Positions 21,785 through 40,747 are shown, counted from the stretch's first letter. The stretch is DNA of 64,000 bases from Amyelois transitella (GCF_032362555.1 NC_083505.1:9415501-9479500), one strand, 5' to 3'. Made by a program: numbers and translations. The notes: a model not told the origin generated them from the sequence alone.

Positions 21785-24700
21785 CTAGCCGCGCACATTC
21801 ACCGTAGTACACCCGAAGATCTCGTCCATCTGGCGCGAGGAGAACGTCACGACGATACGGCGCTCCCCATGGCGGCGGGGCACGAACTTGTCTTGGTAGT
21901 TGACGAACTCACCCGGCTTTACATCGCGGAACCTTATCTGAAAGTGAGATAGATAACCAGTAGGGTAAAACCTATAAACTTGGATACTTACTTTTAGATG
22001 AATATAGGGCTATGATAACAACATTTATTATAATATCACTCAGCAAAACGTGACCATCGAGTATCTTCGAGACTATTGCAAGAATGGTGCAGGTAGCTGC
22101 TACATACCTGTCGAGGTCGCTGTATACCAGCTCCTTCGAAAGTGAAGTAGCAATCAGTGAGGTGAACATTCAACGGATTCTGGAAGCTGAATGTGATTGG
22201 GCATTCCTGTCCAATGCAAGGCTGGTTTCTAACCTGTTGACAAAAAGAACGAATTCATACCAATCCAAACAAATAACGAAGATGGAGGTCAATATATCTA
22301 AATGGTTATAATACCTACTGATTAAGTACCTACTACTTGTATTTACCTGAATTTGCATCCTGGGCTTATGTAGCGGAAAATCGTCTTCATCAGACCAAGC
22401 CTGACGCGTCTGCTTCACGTATGCCATAGCATGCACCTTAACCATCGAATGGTCTACCAATTTATCCATGTATTCTTGAGGAGAGACATGCAGCTTCAGA
22501 ACTTCACGTTGGCCAGCACGTACGATAAATTCTCCTTGAGCTCGTCTTAGACGCGAAGCAATGGCTCCAGTGTAATAACATGAAGATGCAGTCAACACGC
22601 ACCAGATGGTACGATCTTCATGCGATTTGTTCTGCAAAGTAAATAACAATATAAACCATGAGTTCAAAATATCTATAATTCATTATGTTAAACATTGAAG
22701 AAAGTGAAAATAAACCTGGATATTCATGGTGCAATCAAACGGTTGTCCATAAGGCACGATATCGATGTCCATAAGGTCGAAGTAAACATCTTCATAGTTG
22801 CGATCAGGGTATTCATAGTACTGTTGCAAACGCTGATAGCCACGGCAAGAAGCAATGACCGCAAGTCGCTCTGGCGATGAACTATCAACTGTCTTGTATT
22901 CATGCGTAATTTCCAGCATATCACTTTCACCTTCGTCATCATCTCGATTGGGATTCTTGGTAAGAATCTTTCGGCCGACTCTAAAAATGCGAAATATTAT
23001 AATTAACGACTGAGGCTCTAAATTCTTAACAAATTCTAAAGCTATTGAGTTTACTACTTACTGGTATTGGTTCGATGCCATCCTAATAAAGCCCCATTCT
23101 GAGTTTTCTTCTTCTTGGAAGTGGCAGAGTTCAGCATTGAGCTGACAGAACATGAAAGGCGTGTCGTACTGGAAGCCTACTTCACCTCGCCGCACAGCTT
23201 CAACACTGGCCGGGCCGCAGTGGTACACTGATTCTGCTTCTTCCTGAGGTGTAGAATCAATAATCTGCCAGCCGCTGTATCCTAAAAATTATTAAATGTG
23301 GAATGTAGTATTCCATTGGAACCTTATCAACTTTAAACTTATAATAATGGTAAGATCGAGCAATTTACCTTGTGGCAAATCTGGTCTCTGCATCCAAACA
23401 TCATTCCATACGTGGAAGTTCCAGCATGAATCGTAGCAATCCTCATCAGGACCATTAGGTACTTCATTACCATCGCGGTCGAAATATTTATCGACAGTGA
23501 ATGTGCGGTTCGTATCATGGGCTGATACGTAATTTGTTACTGATCGGCAAGGTATACCTGCAAGAGATTTTTTGTTAGTAACGAGAACAAGCCTAGGCTT
23601 ATTAAAAATCATGTTGTCTTCATGTCATACCTAAAGCCCTGCAAATAGTGACTACAAGACCGGAGTATACCCAACATTGACCATATTCTACAGGACGACC
23701 ACCATCAGTCAAGTACCGTTCCATTATTGCCACAGATCCCGTCCAAGCATGGGGCGCTACACCGTCTTTATACTCTCCATCATAACGTCCCACCATGAGA
23801 CCGTCGTCATCATGATTGGCATTAATCTGTAATGATTCGATATAAAAAGATATAATTTCAATAGACTTTAGGACACAATTTGAACATACGAGTACTTATT
23901 TCATTAACGTACCATTGATGAAATAGCTCGGCAGACACGAATAGGATTACCACGTTCTGAATGCTCCAAACCACTGCGTTCGAGCAAGTACATGCAAGCT
24001 GGCAAAACCACGTCGTCAAATTGTCCATAAATCCATTTTCTGCCCTTGGGTTGGCGCCATGTGCCACACCAAATTTTTCCTTGTTCATTGAGTACGTACT
24101 CCTTTCGAGACGACTCATTATCCATGTAAACCGGATCTTCGCGACACCACGGATTGAACAAAATGTAGATATCTTCATCACATTTGTAATCATGGCGATT
24201 ATCACGCTGGCCAAATCGGTTGGTTTGTACCCAGCAGTTCCATACCCCCACAGGAGCCGTTGCAGGAACATGAACTTGGAATGTAATGGTATTCCCATCC
24301 TGCCGCTGGATGCTTATATCCCATCTGTCCATATCGTGGGCAAGAGATGCCAGATTTTGCATAGATCCATGTCGTGAGCCATGACGCGATCCATAGCCAC
24401 GACCAAATGACGAGTGCTGTGTAGTATTTCCGTAACGATCCATTATTGGTCTGTCCATTGGGCCATGTGGACTAAGAGGACTATGTTGCAAAGGCAAAGG
24501 TTCGTTACTAAACGAACTGCGACGAACTCCATAGGTTGTTGTTTCCCTCATACCGCTCATCGGACCCATAGGACCCATCGTGCCCATAGTTCCCATCGTA
24601 CTCATGGTACCCATTGTGCCCATTGTACCCATGGATCCCATTGTAGCCATCCCAGTGCTAGTTTCTTGCATACGGGACATTCCCAATCCCATACCCATGC

Positions 24701-25525
24701 CCATTCCCATTCCCATCATGTCACGAGAATGTTGGAATACACCTTGCTGATTGCTCCAATTCACAGGTAATACAACCCGTGTTCCCTTAGTAACACTAGG
24801 CTTCGGACCTGCAAAAAAAAGCAATGAAAGAAATTATAATTAAAGTTCCAAGAATTATAATTGAAGTTTTCAATATTAAAACACTTACCAAAGCAGAAAA
24901 CAACTCGAATCATATCCTGCTGCTTATCGTAAGTTCGGTCAAAACGTACCGCGAAGAAGAAATTCTGACCACGTCTGAGAACTGGATTCGGTAGGATGTT
25001 GTCATTCACCAAATCGTATTGTTCAGTATGGTGATCCTTAGAATTATCTCGTGAGTAGAACTCACTGAGCTCCACCTTTAGTGGCTGTTGGGAATAGTAG
25101 CTTTGAGGAATCATCTCCATGGTGTCTTGACGACGTCTGCGCTCATTTTGATCGGCCATCTTGCAAATAAGATTGTGGGTATACTGAGTATTCGGACTAT
25201 TCCTCATTGAATGTTTCATGCGATGCAGTGCTCCCGTGCTGTGAGAACGGCCGGGACGATGCTGAGCCGTGGGTCCAGCACGTTGCATGGGCCAGCGACG
25301 AGTTTGCCCCGGACGTTGGCAGAAACTCGAGATGTTGTAATACGCTGAAAGCCCAGGAACATAGTTCGAAGGCATTCCGCCGATTGTCATCTGCTGTTCT
25401 CTCATGCAACTTAATGTACTCATCCCTGATGTCAGCCCGGTAATTCCACCAAGTCCCATTCCAGTCATACTAGACGTCATGCTGGAGGACATCCTGTCCA
25501 TACTGGATCTTCGGACCATAGACAT
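21785..25525 (-). CDS. Tg: transglutaminase (copy B, 9 exons, 988 aa, Met/Gly-rich insert)
   Basis: Second transglutaminase, upstream of copy A in the same orientation. Exons: 25525-24889, 24808-23913, 23826-23631, 23557-23369, 23281-23062, 22980-22716, 22631-22347, 22233-22108, 21937-21785; all in phase (2967 nt). The triad is present: Cys562 in YGQCWVYSG, His625 in NFHVWND, Asp648 in IIDSTPQE. Tyr526 in VGRYDG replaces the Trp usual 36 residues before the catalytic Cys. The first 150 residues are a low-complexity Met/Ser-rich extension, and residues about 231-335 interrupt the N-terminal beta-sandwich with MG/MGT repeats. No N-myristoylation signal. The start at 25525 (AAGATGTC) is the first ATG of the frame; an internal one, MADQNERRRRQ, at 25159 (residue 123) also has a good context and could serve a shorter isoform. 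The intron before the first C-terminal barrel exon (after IQ) matches copy A; most others differ. The symbol is family-level. Confidence 0.94.
24549..24719 (-). repeat. Met/Gly and MGT codon repeats inside transglutaminase B
   Basis: Encodes residues 243-299: alternating Met-Gly, then repeated Met-Gly-Thr and Met-Gly-Pro triplets. At DNA level the plus strand shows repeated CCCAT and CCCATNGT units, so replication slippage probably expanded it. It lies in a long insert (about 105 residues) between two strands of the beta-sandwich. Confidence 0.9.
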
Positions 25526-27246
25526 CTTGGCGTATATGCTGTATGTAGATGACTGAATCCAAGTTCCTTTTCGGGAACGCACTGTGCTCCGGGTTAACAC
25601 CAGAGCGAATGTTGCGGTTGTCTGGTTTGCAGACCCTTTTATTGCGAGGACAGTGCCGAGGGATCATTCACCGCTAAGGTGTCAGTTGTCAGCGCAGGCG
25701 CCAGGGATTCTGTATTCTGGCAGTGCCCATTATGTGTGTTCACTCAATTGTGAGGAAACAGGAATAGCAACAGAAATCTTCGTATAAAGTGTTTATGGAC
25801 ACATAGACTTTATGATTGTAAGTACACTTCTCTATGAAATCTCTTCAAGTAAATTTACTTATGTTTTTCTCCATACCATTACTTACTCTTTCCTACTGAA
25901 GTTTAGACAATATTAATGAAAAATTACTTCCCTTTGATCTTTAGATTGAAAGTAGGGATAGTATTTCGCAATTCATCTGTTCTTCATCTCTTCCATCGGA
26001 CGACGTTGGAACAAGAGCACATACAAACAAGTAGGTACATTAAAATTACCAAGGTATATGCGAGATATTGCCGAATGTTAAATAAACTTTTTTATCTATT
26101 TGTCTATCTATCATTGCAACCGTCCTTAATGTATTTGGCAAATCTTTACATTCTTTTCATACCGCTAAAAGGTACCAACCTAGGTACTTACCCGGCAGTC
26201 TTTAACGGACTCTAAACTATAATGCTTACACCTGCCGAATACCTTGAATCGTACTTATTTTGGAAATAAACCTATTTTTATTACTGAGTACAACCAACTT
26301 TTCTTAAACTTTCAATAAAAGGCTGCGGTTGTTGGATAATCTAAGAACTACTGGTAAGTACAGGTTTTAATTTTAAATGTGCGAAATTTATTATCGGCCT
26401 AGGAAACTATAGGTAGGCGATGGGTAAAAAAAACCTGTCACTGTCTAAGTAATTTCAGATAATGCAGCCAAACGTGGCCCTTAGGTCTAAAATTCAAAAC
26501 TGTTCGCTCTTTCGATCCCCTAAAGGATAAAGAGTAAATTAATATAATATTATAATAAATGCACAAAAGCGTTAAATTTATGCAATAAAGCTGTAATGTT
26601 TTCTATCTCAATAAACTGTTCTGTTATCGAATGTACCCACTCAATTCTAGTGGATTTTAAAATCTGTCCTACCCTTTGTTCGAATAGACAAATGCTGTAA
26701 CTGACACCTTAGTGACTGCTTTTGTTTTAATGCCATTTTAATTCTAACTAGCCGCCGCTCGCGACTTCATCAGCAAGGCATATTTTACCACATACTTCTC
26801 GTGATGCCACGAGGTAAAAACGCGACTACCTATATCATTAAAATAAATGTATATGCAAAGCACTCTGTGGTAGATTATCCTCATAGGTCCTTTTAAAATG
26901 CAAACCATTAGATAATTTTTAATTTATTTTAAAAAGGAGGAACTATGGCCAAAGTCCCTTTTTAATTAAAAGCCCCCTATTCGTCACGTCCTGACCTTAT
27001 AAGATTGGCAGAAACTTATCTTAAAAAGGCAGTGATGTTTTTAATTAATTCTAAAGACACTTAACAATTTTGTTATTATTAGTCAACATCGTGGAATGTA
27101 AAATAAAAACTGAGAAAAAATGATCATACCTTTTACTATAAACAAAAAAGATGAAGGCCATTTCTAGATAATTGTAGAAAATTAATTTAGATTATGGCGG
27201 TATTTTTGGTGTGGTGGTTTTTTTAACTACCTAGTTGGCAGCATTA
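25526..27246. other. divergent intergenic region, transglutaminase B / TMEM231
   Basis: Left part is the transglutaminase B 5' region; on the minus strand a TCAGT initiator-like site lies at 25556-25552. It also holds a degraded reverse copy of the dispersed repeat (about 26417-26535) and a Helitron-like 3' end fragment (CTAGCCGCCGCTCGCGAC from 26749). I see no supported gene; the 25916-26215 frame looks like chance. Confidence 0.5.
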
Positions 27247-27259
27247 GTTGCTTAGCAAC
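27247..27259 (+). promoter_or_regulatory. RFX X-box upstream of TMEM231
   Basis: GTTGCTTAGCAAC is a perfect 6-1-6 palindrome and fits the RFX consensus GTTRCC(N)RGYAAC with one change. It is 159 bases before the ATG of TMEM231, a ciliary gene, the position expected of a functional X-box. Confidence 0.75.
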
Positions 27260-27417
27260 ACAGTTTTGTTGTGTTTATCAGTTGATTTCTTTGTCAAATT
27301 GACAGATCGATCGATACAATTTAAAAACAAATTGTTGATCAGTAAAATAAAGTGAAAACTTACAGTATAAGAAATACATGAGTAAATTCTGTGTAACAAA
27401 ATAGTAATTTACATATA

Positions 27418-29374
27418 ATGGTTATATATAAAATGTTCAGTTATAATGTAGAGATACAATACAAAAGTTATCTCCTCTCGAAAGCTATGCTGTTTACAGC
27501 ACTTACCACTGTACTAAATATTATTTTACCATTTATTATTGCTTACAGAAGTAGAGGTTGGTTTATTTGTGACATTGTTGTGTTATTATTGTTTGGTTAA
27601 TTTTCTTGGTAATGAAAGAGTGAAACATATTGTCAATTCCAGGGTTTTGGTTGAAATCATATAGTTACTATGAGCAACCAATTGTACGGTTTAAATATGA
27701 TTACATATTGATAGCCGAAACAGATGATCCTAGTAAACCCATAATTTGTGGAGAAGCTGAAATCTTGAATGGATTTTCAGGAGATGAAAGCTGTGCACAG
27801 ATACAGGTAGATAACAAATAATACATCAAAGAAATAAGTTACAATCAGCAAATTCTTATAAAAGTAGCACAACTACACTCATTCTGTGTTTATACATAGG
27901 TACACCAAAAGAAGATTCAAACAAGAGATGTAGCTATTATTTACTTGTGTCATCAGTTTTGAATAACTATTGTTTTTCAAAACTGATGACACATAAATGT
28001 TGCATTTTACTTACTAATAACTTTCTACATCTCCAATAATTTAAAGAACTGTGTTTGCAAGTGGTATCCAGGAGCCCTGTAAATATGTTTTTAAAGTAAT
28101 GAGCTTGCTTTTTATTATAAAGTTTTTGTATTATCCACTTATTTTGTGTCTTTAAACATTACAGGTTCAAGAAAGAGACTATGATGAAGATGGAAAAATT
28201 GACATCTTAAATTTAGACTTTACTCTTAATATTCCTCACCCAAGGACAGTAATTTCTTTTGTAGGAATTTTTGGGTTGGACTTCATATTACAGGTATTAA
28301 AAAATACTTAGATGATTCCTTTCTATTTAGACTACTGCAGTAAATTTAAGAAATAAAATAGCTACCAAAAAGATTAAGTTATACTTAACTGATTAGTTAT
28401 TATCTTATATTCTAAAACAGATTTTATTTTTCAACATACCGCACCACACCCCATGGCACTCACTGCATAACAAGGAAGAATTTTGGTTGAAGGTTGAATA
28501 ACCCAAGCATACCCAATACTTATTAACAACCAATGTTTTATTTTGTATGAAATATCATTATATCAAAGTTCCACCACTACAAGTAATACATACTCATATT
28601 AGAAGGAAACAATGTATATGTAAATGTATTTTGTTTGTAATGTGTAAATTCAAAAACTTTTCTGGAAATCCACAAGAGCCAACTAATTGTTTTGGTTTGC
28701 AGTAAAATTATAAGTAGGTAAAGAAAAGACTTACTAAGTGGGTAATTTCTACATATATAATTGTTATTGTATTGATATTTTTTTCAGAATGTATGCCCAT
28801 TCCACATGCAGAGTTTGGCAATAGTTAATGAAGATTTTGTTGTCCCGTCTACAGGTCTTAAATATTTTGGTGACATTGAATTTTACCAAATCACCCACTT
28901 AGGATGCTGGCGAAATGTTATACAAACTATTTATAATAATTCATTATTAAGTTACACAAAATTAAATAATAATAATCTGGTGGACTATATATTAGAGATT
29001 TACTTTAAGAGACAAGGTAAGTAGTTTCACATCATAATCATGATTTTTATTTATTATGCCTATCTTAAGTTTACACTTAATGATGTTACTTTTCAGTTGT
29101 TACACGGACCAACAAGCTTTATAGTCATAGCAGAAATGGTCATACTGGTGACATGGAAATTTCAATAAATCTAAGAATACCTGAAATGCAAGTGACTTAC
29201 AAACCCAGCCTGTTACAAGAGTTGAAGTGGGCCTGGCCACAATACCTCTCCCTATTTGTTGTTTTCTATTGGGTATTTGAAAAGATCAAAAGATATGTCT
29301 TTCACAACCGAATGCTTATGGCTTGGGAAATTGTTCCCTGGGGCTCTAGATGTGATTTTGTAAAAAGGGAATGA
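27418..29374 (+). CDS. TMEM231: transmembrane protein 231 (ciliary transition zone)
   Basis: Five exons, 27418-27556, 27643-27806, 28165-28293, 28788-29016 and 29097-29374, join in phase to 312 residues; human TMEM231 is about 316. The start MVIYKMFSYNVEIQYKSYL parallels the human N-terminus. A first membrane segment is at residues about 23-43, followed by YRSRGFWLKSYSYYEQP, the family signature, and REDRNQDGK-like RDYDEDGKIDIL. A second membrane segment at 267-285 is followed by EKIKRYVF. The family is part of the B9/MKS complex that gates membrane proteins at the ciliary transition zone (established). In insects expression is expected in ciliated sensory neurons and male germ line. An X-box lies upstream. 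It converges on TIMM21 with under 200 bases between stop codons. Confidence 0.95.
27946..27993. repeat. perfect 18-bp hairpin in TMEM231 intron 2
   Basis: TGTGTCATCAGTTTTGAA at 27946-27963 is exactly complemented at 27976-27993, with a 12-base loop. Confidence 0.8.
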
Positions 29375-29446
29375 AACACTGTTTAGGTTGCTCTCAGAGT
29401 AAAGAGTGATGTAATTTCTTTGAAAAGCAATATCCAATATTGTGTG

Positions 29447-29452
29447 AATAAA
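29447..29452 (+). terminator. poly(A) signal of TMEM231
   Basis: AATAAA 73 bases after the stop codon and before the convergent TIMM21 end. On the other strand a variant ATTAAA (TTTAAT at 29492-29497) could end the TIMM21 transcript, so the two 3'UTRs nearly meet. Confidence 0.65.
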
Positions 29453-29568
29453 ATGGACAGATTAAAAACAAATATGTAAGTAACAATATCTTTTAATTCT
29501 TGTAACAACACAGTTTGCAACTATACATTTATCTATATTTACACTGTTGAAAGCTTAAGATGCATCAT

Positions 29569-30613
29569 TCACTGAGTTAAAGTAAGAGTGGGGAATCCAC
29601 TTGCATCAGGTTTCACATGATCAAGCTCTGCTCTGTTGTCTTCTATTATAAAAGTCTTACCACTATAATCATCAAGCTGGACCAATAAATATCTGCACAT
29701 ATAATTTCCATAATCATTCTGAAATAAAACATTTATTTTACATAGGCAGGCACATGACATAGACATGCAAGTCTAAAAGACATAGACCATGTTACAGTTA
29801 CAAAGAGAGACCAATGCAAAGGTAAATTGTAAAAACTTGTTGATTGTTGTTGTTACTCCTTCTAATTTTGCTTCATGTTCATGAAGAGATTCACATTGGG
29901 ATGTCTAATACACACTTATAACTACATAATATTCATCCCTGTGGAACAACCACTTTAAATCGTCCACAAGGTAAAATGTTGTTCATTAAAATGTAAGCCA
30001 ATATTATAATGACCTGTTTCATGTCAAGTTCAACAACAGCTTTATTCCTAATCCCCTTGATGTAGAACCTCATCCTCATATGTTTAGCTCCATCTTTCTC
30101 ATACACAGCATGACTAACATGCGTGCGTCTCCTTCTAGTGGTCTCTTCACCATAACCTTTTATAGGAGCTCCGAGTGCATCCTCTATTCTTGGATCCTGA
30201 AATGAAACAAAATTGAAACATTATCAACACTTAGTAAAAGTCAAGTCTTAAGACATAATAAGTAAAATAATTACATTCTTGCATTTCTCCAGAGCTGCTG
30301 AATATATGCTATTAGCGCTATTGCTGGAAAAAAGTTCTCTGAATACATAATAAAATATAATCCCGGTGACCCCAATGCCTAGTAAAATAACACCAGTATA
30401 AGATACTGTTTTGGTGGTTTCTTTAATTTTTTCACCGAGAGGGCGAACATCAATAGAGACATCAGCTCTTTCTTCACTTTTTGTCAAACCACTACCTTTC
30501 TCTGTTGAATAATAACGAGTAAGCCGAAAATTTGATACAGATATAGAGCCAGGAAAGAAACACACAGTTTTTGACAAGCGAAGGGAAGGTACAAGTTTTG
30601 AAATAATGGTCAT
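29569..30613 (-). CDS. TIMM21: mitochondrial import inner membrane translocase subunit Tim21
   Basis: Three exons, 30613-30275, 30196-30014 and 29718-29569, join in phase to 223 residues. Residues 1 to about 35 form a basic, hydroxylated presequence (MTIISKLVPSLRLSKTV) typical of mitochondrial targeting. One membrane segment spans about 70-91 (YTGVILLGIGVTGIIFYYVF). The intermembrane-space domain follows, with DPRIEDALGAPIKGYGE, the RRRRTHVSH segment and MRMRFYIKG, all characteristic of Tim21. Tim21 binds Tom22 and couples TOM to the TIM23 presequence translocase; in animals it also escorts newly imported respiratory-chain subunits (established). The length is slightly below the human protein. 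The minus-strand start ATG is the first in the frame. Nearest upstream neighbour is SLC66A2, head to head over 2.1 kb. Confidence 0.94.
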
Positions 30614-37364
<6,751 letters not shown>

Positions 37365-39276
37365 CACTGGAGAGAGACGGACTTATAGCACGCGCCGTGT
37401 TCCACGCGCATGACATTTCTTCCACAACGCCTCCTATTTTTATGACGAACTACTTTTACACGCCTCGATTTTTTACAAATCCAGTTTTGTGTGATTATAT
37501 TTAATAACGTATCTATATTGAAGTATTAACTGTGTGGTTGGCTTCGGGCTATGTTTCGCTGACGGTGAGATTCAATGGTTTACGTTATAGTATTATAGTC
37601 TGGACGGAGTTGTGACTCAAAATGGAATTAGCGAATTGTCATAGAACAGAACGAAAATATTATCGAAATAGTATGATATCCCCATATCAAAGCCATATCT
37701 GTAAATATTTTGTAAACTTCCTATACCATTTACCTACATAGCTATAGCTATTTTGAGAATTTCATTGGATTTTATACGAAATTATTAACTGCCTAGTAGT
37801 AATGTTTTATTATATAATTTTATGGTGCCAATGGATCGTAATGACAAATTTATTGATGATTCGAATCAAAATGAACCTGCGTGGATTAAAGATCTAAGGT
37901 GCTATTAGATTTGTGCCTGAATCATGAATCAACGATTTGACAGTGACATTTTGTCCGCTTTATAGTCAATTGAATTTGAATTGAATGAAAACAAAGGTAA
38001 AGTGAATGGTCTTCTAGAAACAATCTAGAAAGATTGCCATCGCGATCCATGTAATGAATAGTGGGAACTAGTCTTGTAGAAGTGTAGTATTGAAACTTCC
38101 TAAATATAAACATTATTAATTAAAAAATGTGAATGAGTGTCAGAGATCAGAGATACATACGTTTATATATATTTTTTTTTATATAAATTGTATTAATTTT
38201 ATTATGCATAGTCTTACATAAACCATAAGCGAGTTCCGATTCATTGTAAATATGCCTAATAATACAAAAAACAGCAAGTGCAGCAACTTATTAACAAGAA
38301 GCGCACTGTACGCTTTGAAGGTTTAGAAACCTTTAATCTAACATTCACATGATACGTAAAAATACATTTTTTGTGTTATATGACCACTCTACTATCTATT
38401 CGCACATCAATCTCTGAGTTAATTTTTTCTTAATAATCCGTTCACAGTTAAATTTTAGCTAGAATTATAAATATCGGTGAAAAATTACCTGTTAACGAAA
38501 TATTAGTAACAATCGTTGTTAGGTAAAAGTTTAAGACGAAAGAACAATATTTTTGTGTTTAATATGAACTACGATAAAAATATATTATAGCTAACGAGTA
38601 ACAGAGTCTAGCGCATACATTGAAGGACAGTATGCAGCTATATCGGTTGCAGATATCTTACAAATGAAATACTCACATTAACATTATTTTATTTCATCAA
38701 CAAGTATTCCTAAAAAAAGTCATTGTAATGTTTGTGTTCATGCATTGTCGTGATATTTTAGTACAATCCAAATTGTTGTATTAGTGTTTATTCAAACTAT
38801 ATTAAGTACAACAGTTTTATGTATTGTTGTCAATCTTTTTACCTTATTTTTGTTTCTGATTAGTGATTTCCCTTTGTTTTTTAGATGATTAGATGGTTAT
38901 AAGAAATAATCTGTTAATAATTGTACAAAAGGACAATTCACGAACTTTTTATAAGGCATATGTCTTACCTGCTCCTCTATCTTTCCTTAGAAATAGAGTG
39001 AATAAAGGATAAAAACATATGTCTTATCACAGTTTGTGAATCACCCCACTCATATAAACAATATTTAAATGGGCTGTTTTTATTTTATTTAATGTATGGT
39101 TTAAATATTTAGCTTAGCTATGACAGCCGCAGATATAATGATTTATTGTGAATTGTTGAATAAGACAAAAATTTTTGGTCCCATCCATTAAAAACTCATT
39201 TAGTTATGGTACTTTGAACAAGGCCGTGAAGAAACGTTTTCAATTGTACTTATATATATAACTAAAATAATAAAGC

Positions 39277-39320
39277 ACTAAAATAGTACCTAAAGCATCT
39301 GCTTTAGGTACTATTTTAGT
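39277..39320. repeat. perfect 21-bp palindrome with 2-base loop
   Basis: ACTAAAATAGTACCTAAAGC and one further base at 39277-39297 are exactly complemented at 39300-39320; the loop is TC. Confidence 0.9.
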
Positions 39321-39341
39321 TCTCTATTAGTAGTTAAGTAA

Positions 39342-39395
39342 TGTAGCTTTTTAGTGTATACAATTCATCTGAATTGTATACACTAAAAATCTACA
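39342..39395. repeat. 26-bp palindrome with 2-base loop
   Basis: Arms 39342-39367 and 39370-39395 (core TTTTAGTGTATACAATTCA) match with one mismatch; the loop is again TC. It begins 22 bases after the previous palindrome. Confidence 0.9.
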
Positions 39396-40645
39396 TTAAT
39401 TAAAACAATGTGATTAAATTATATGCCATTTATTTTAGTACCAGGTCAAACATGAGCAGCAATTATTTATGACGCTGATTGCGTATATGCACGAGAGGCA
39501 CGTAATCAGAAACTGACGCCAAAGAGATTACTTTATCTATATCATGAGTTTATAACATGATTTCAATAGGATTCGATACATTGTCTTACAATAATCAATG
39601 TAGCTTTAGTCCAAAAAGACCGCTGTTCGGAACAAAATATTCGGCAAAATATTCCAAAAACATTCCTACTTTTACAATTTTGGTACATGATTCAAATTAT
39701 GAATTAACAACAAGTTGTTGCGTGTTTAGCCTTAATTTTAGTGATTTAAGATTTTTATAATAAAGCGTTTATAACACAACTGTAACGATTGTACATAAAT
39801 AATATTCATGTAATAATTAAATTGACAGTTTGTTTAAACAAAATCGATACTACTTCGAATAGAGTCATAGTGATATAAATACATACATTCTTATTGTGTG
39901 ATATTTAGATGTAAAAGTGTAATTTAACTTTTTCTGAGGCTACTTTTTACAAAAAGGGGAATTCTGAAGCATATGGCTTCATTAAATTTTGTTTTATATT
40001 CCTTTTTCTCTTAAGTTTTAGTCTTCCAGGCTGCAGCAGTAAAATCTGCATGAAAAAGCTTCTACGTTCCAAGGAAAAGATACTTTTATTTGCTATAATC
40101 CATTTCTTTATAAAAGAACAGTGAATTATGATGACACTATTCGTGTTGAAATTTTGTTTTAATATCTATAAAGAATCCAAAACATGAAAACATAAAAAAA
40201 ATGTATTTATAAATGAATGAAACTAAAACAAAAAATATATACCTGACAAAATGAAATTATTTGATTTTATATTTATTTTTGGATTTGTTTTATATGTTTC
40301 TGTATTGTTTTCAGTCATCCGAAATGCACCGTGTATTATTCTGAGTATAAAGGAGCTTGTATGAAAAATAAATTATTTTTCTTGTAGACCTCAAAGCTAG
40401 AAATAACTTTAATATGTAATGATACATATCATATTCTTAGTACATATTTTGGCTGTAATTATTAAATTGCATTGTATTCAATCCAAATAGGCGTATTTTT
40501 CAATATAGTAATTTATGATGTAGATTTAATTGTATATAATAGATACTGATGACGAATGTATGTTATGATTTTATGGAATATGATGAAAATAAATGAATAT
40601 CTACTTATTGTTTGTTAGTGGAGTGTTTTACAGTCTTTTAATTTC

Positions 40646-40740
40646 CTAGCTTTCCGCGAGCGGTCACCCGCGTGGACTTATCAAAAAAGGTTATAATATA
40701 CCATGTTATTTTTTAATTTATTTATTTGTTTTATAAGTAA
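40646..40740 (-). mobile_element. Helitron-like 3' end fragment
   Basis: CTAGCTTTCCGCGAGCGG followed by CACCCGCGTGGA is the reverse complement of a diverged Helitron-like terminus. The 5' end is not found. Confidence 0.4.
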
Positions 40741-40747
40741 CAAGTAA

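Larger units (their letters stand above)
37365..40600 (+). other. probable long 3'UTR and 3' flank of SLC66A2
   Basis: About 3.2 kb of AT-rich sequence without a supported gene. AATAAA at 40588-40593 is followed by a GT-rich stretch (TTATTGTTTGTTAGTGGAG), a good distal poly(A) site; an earlier AATAAA is near 38999. It includes the paired palindromes at 39277-39395. The frame at 39557-39760 has no recognisable features. Confidence 0.45.

Noticed and set aside
24414-24770. 118-codon + strand frame rich in His-Thr repeats
   Set aside because: It is the antisense of the Met/Gly-coding repeat of transglutaminase B, open only because of that repeat.
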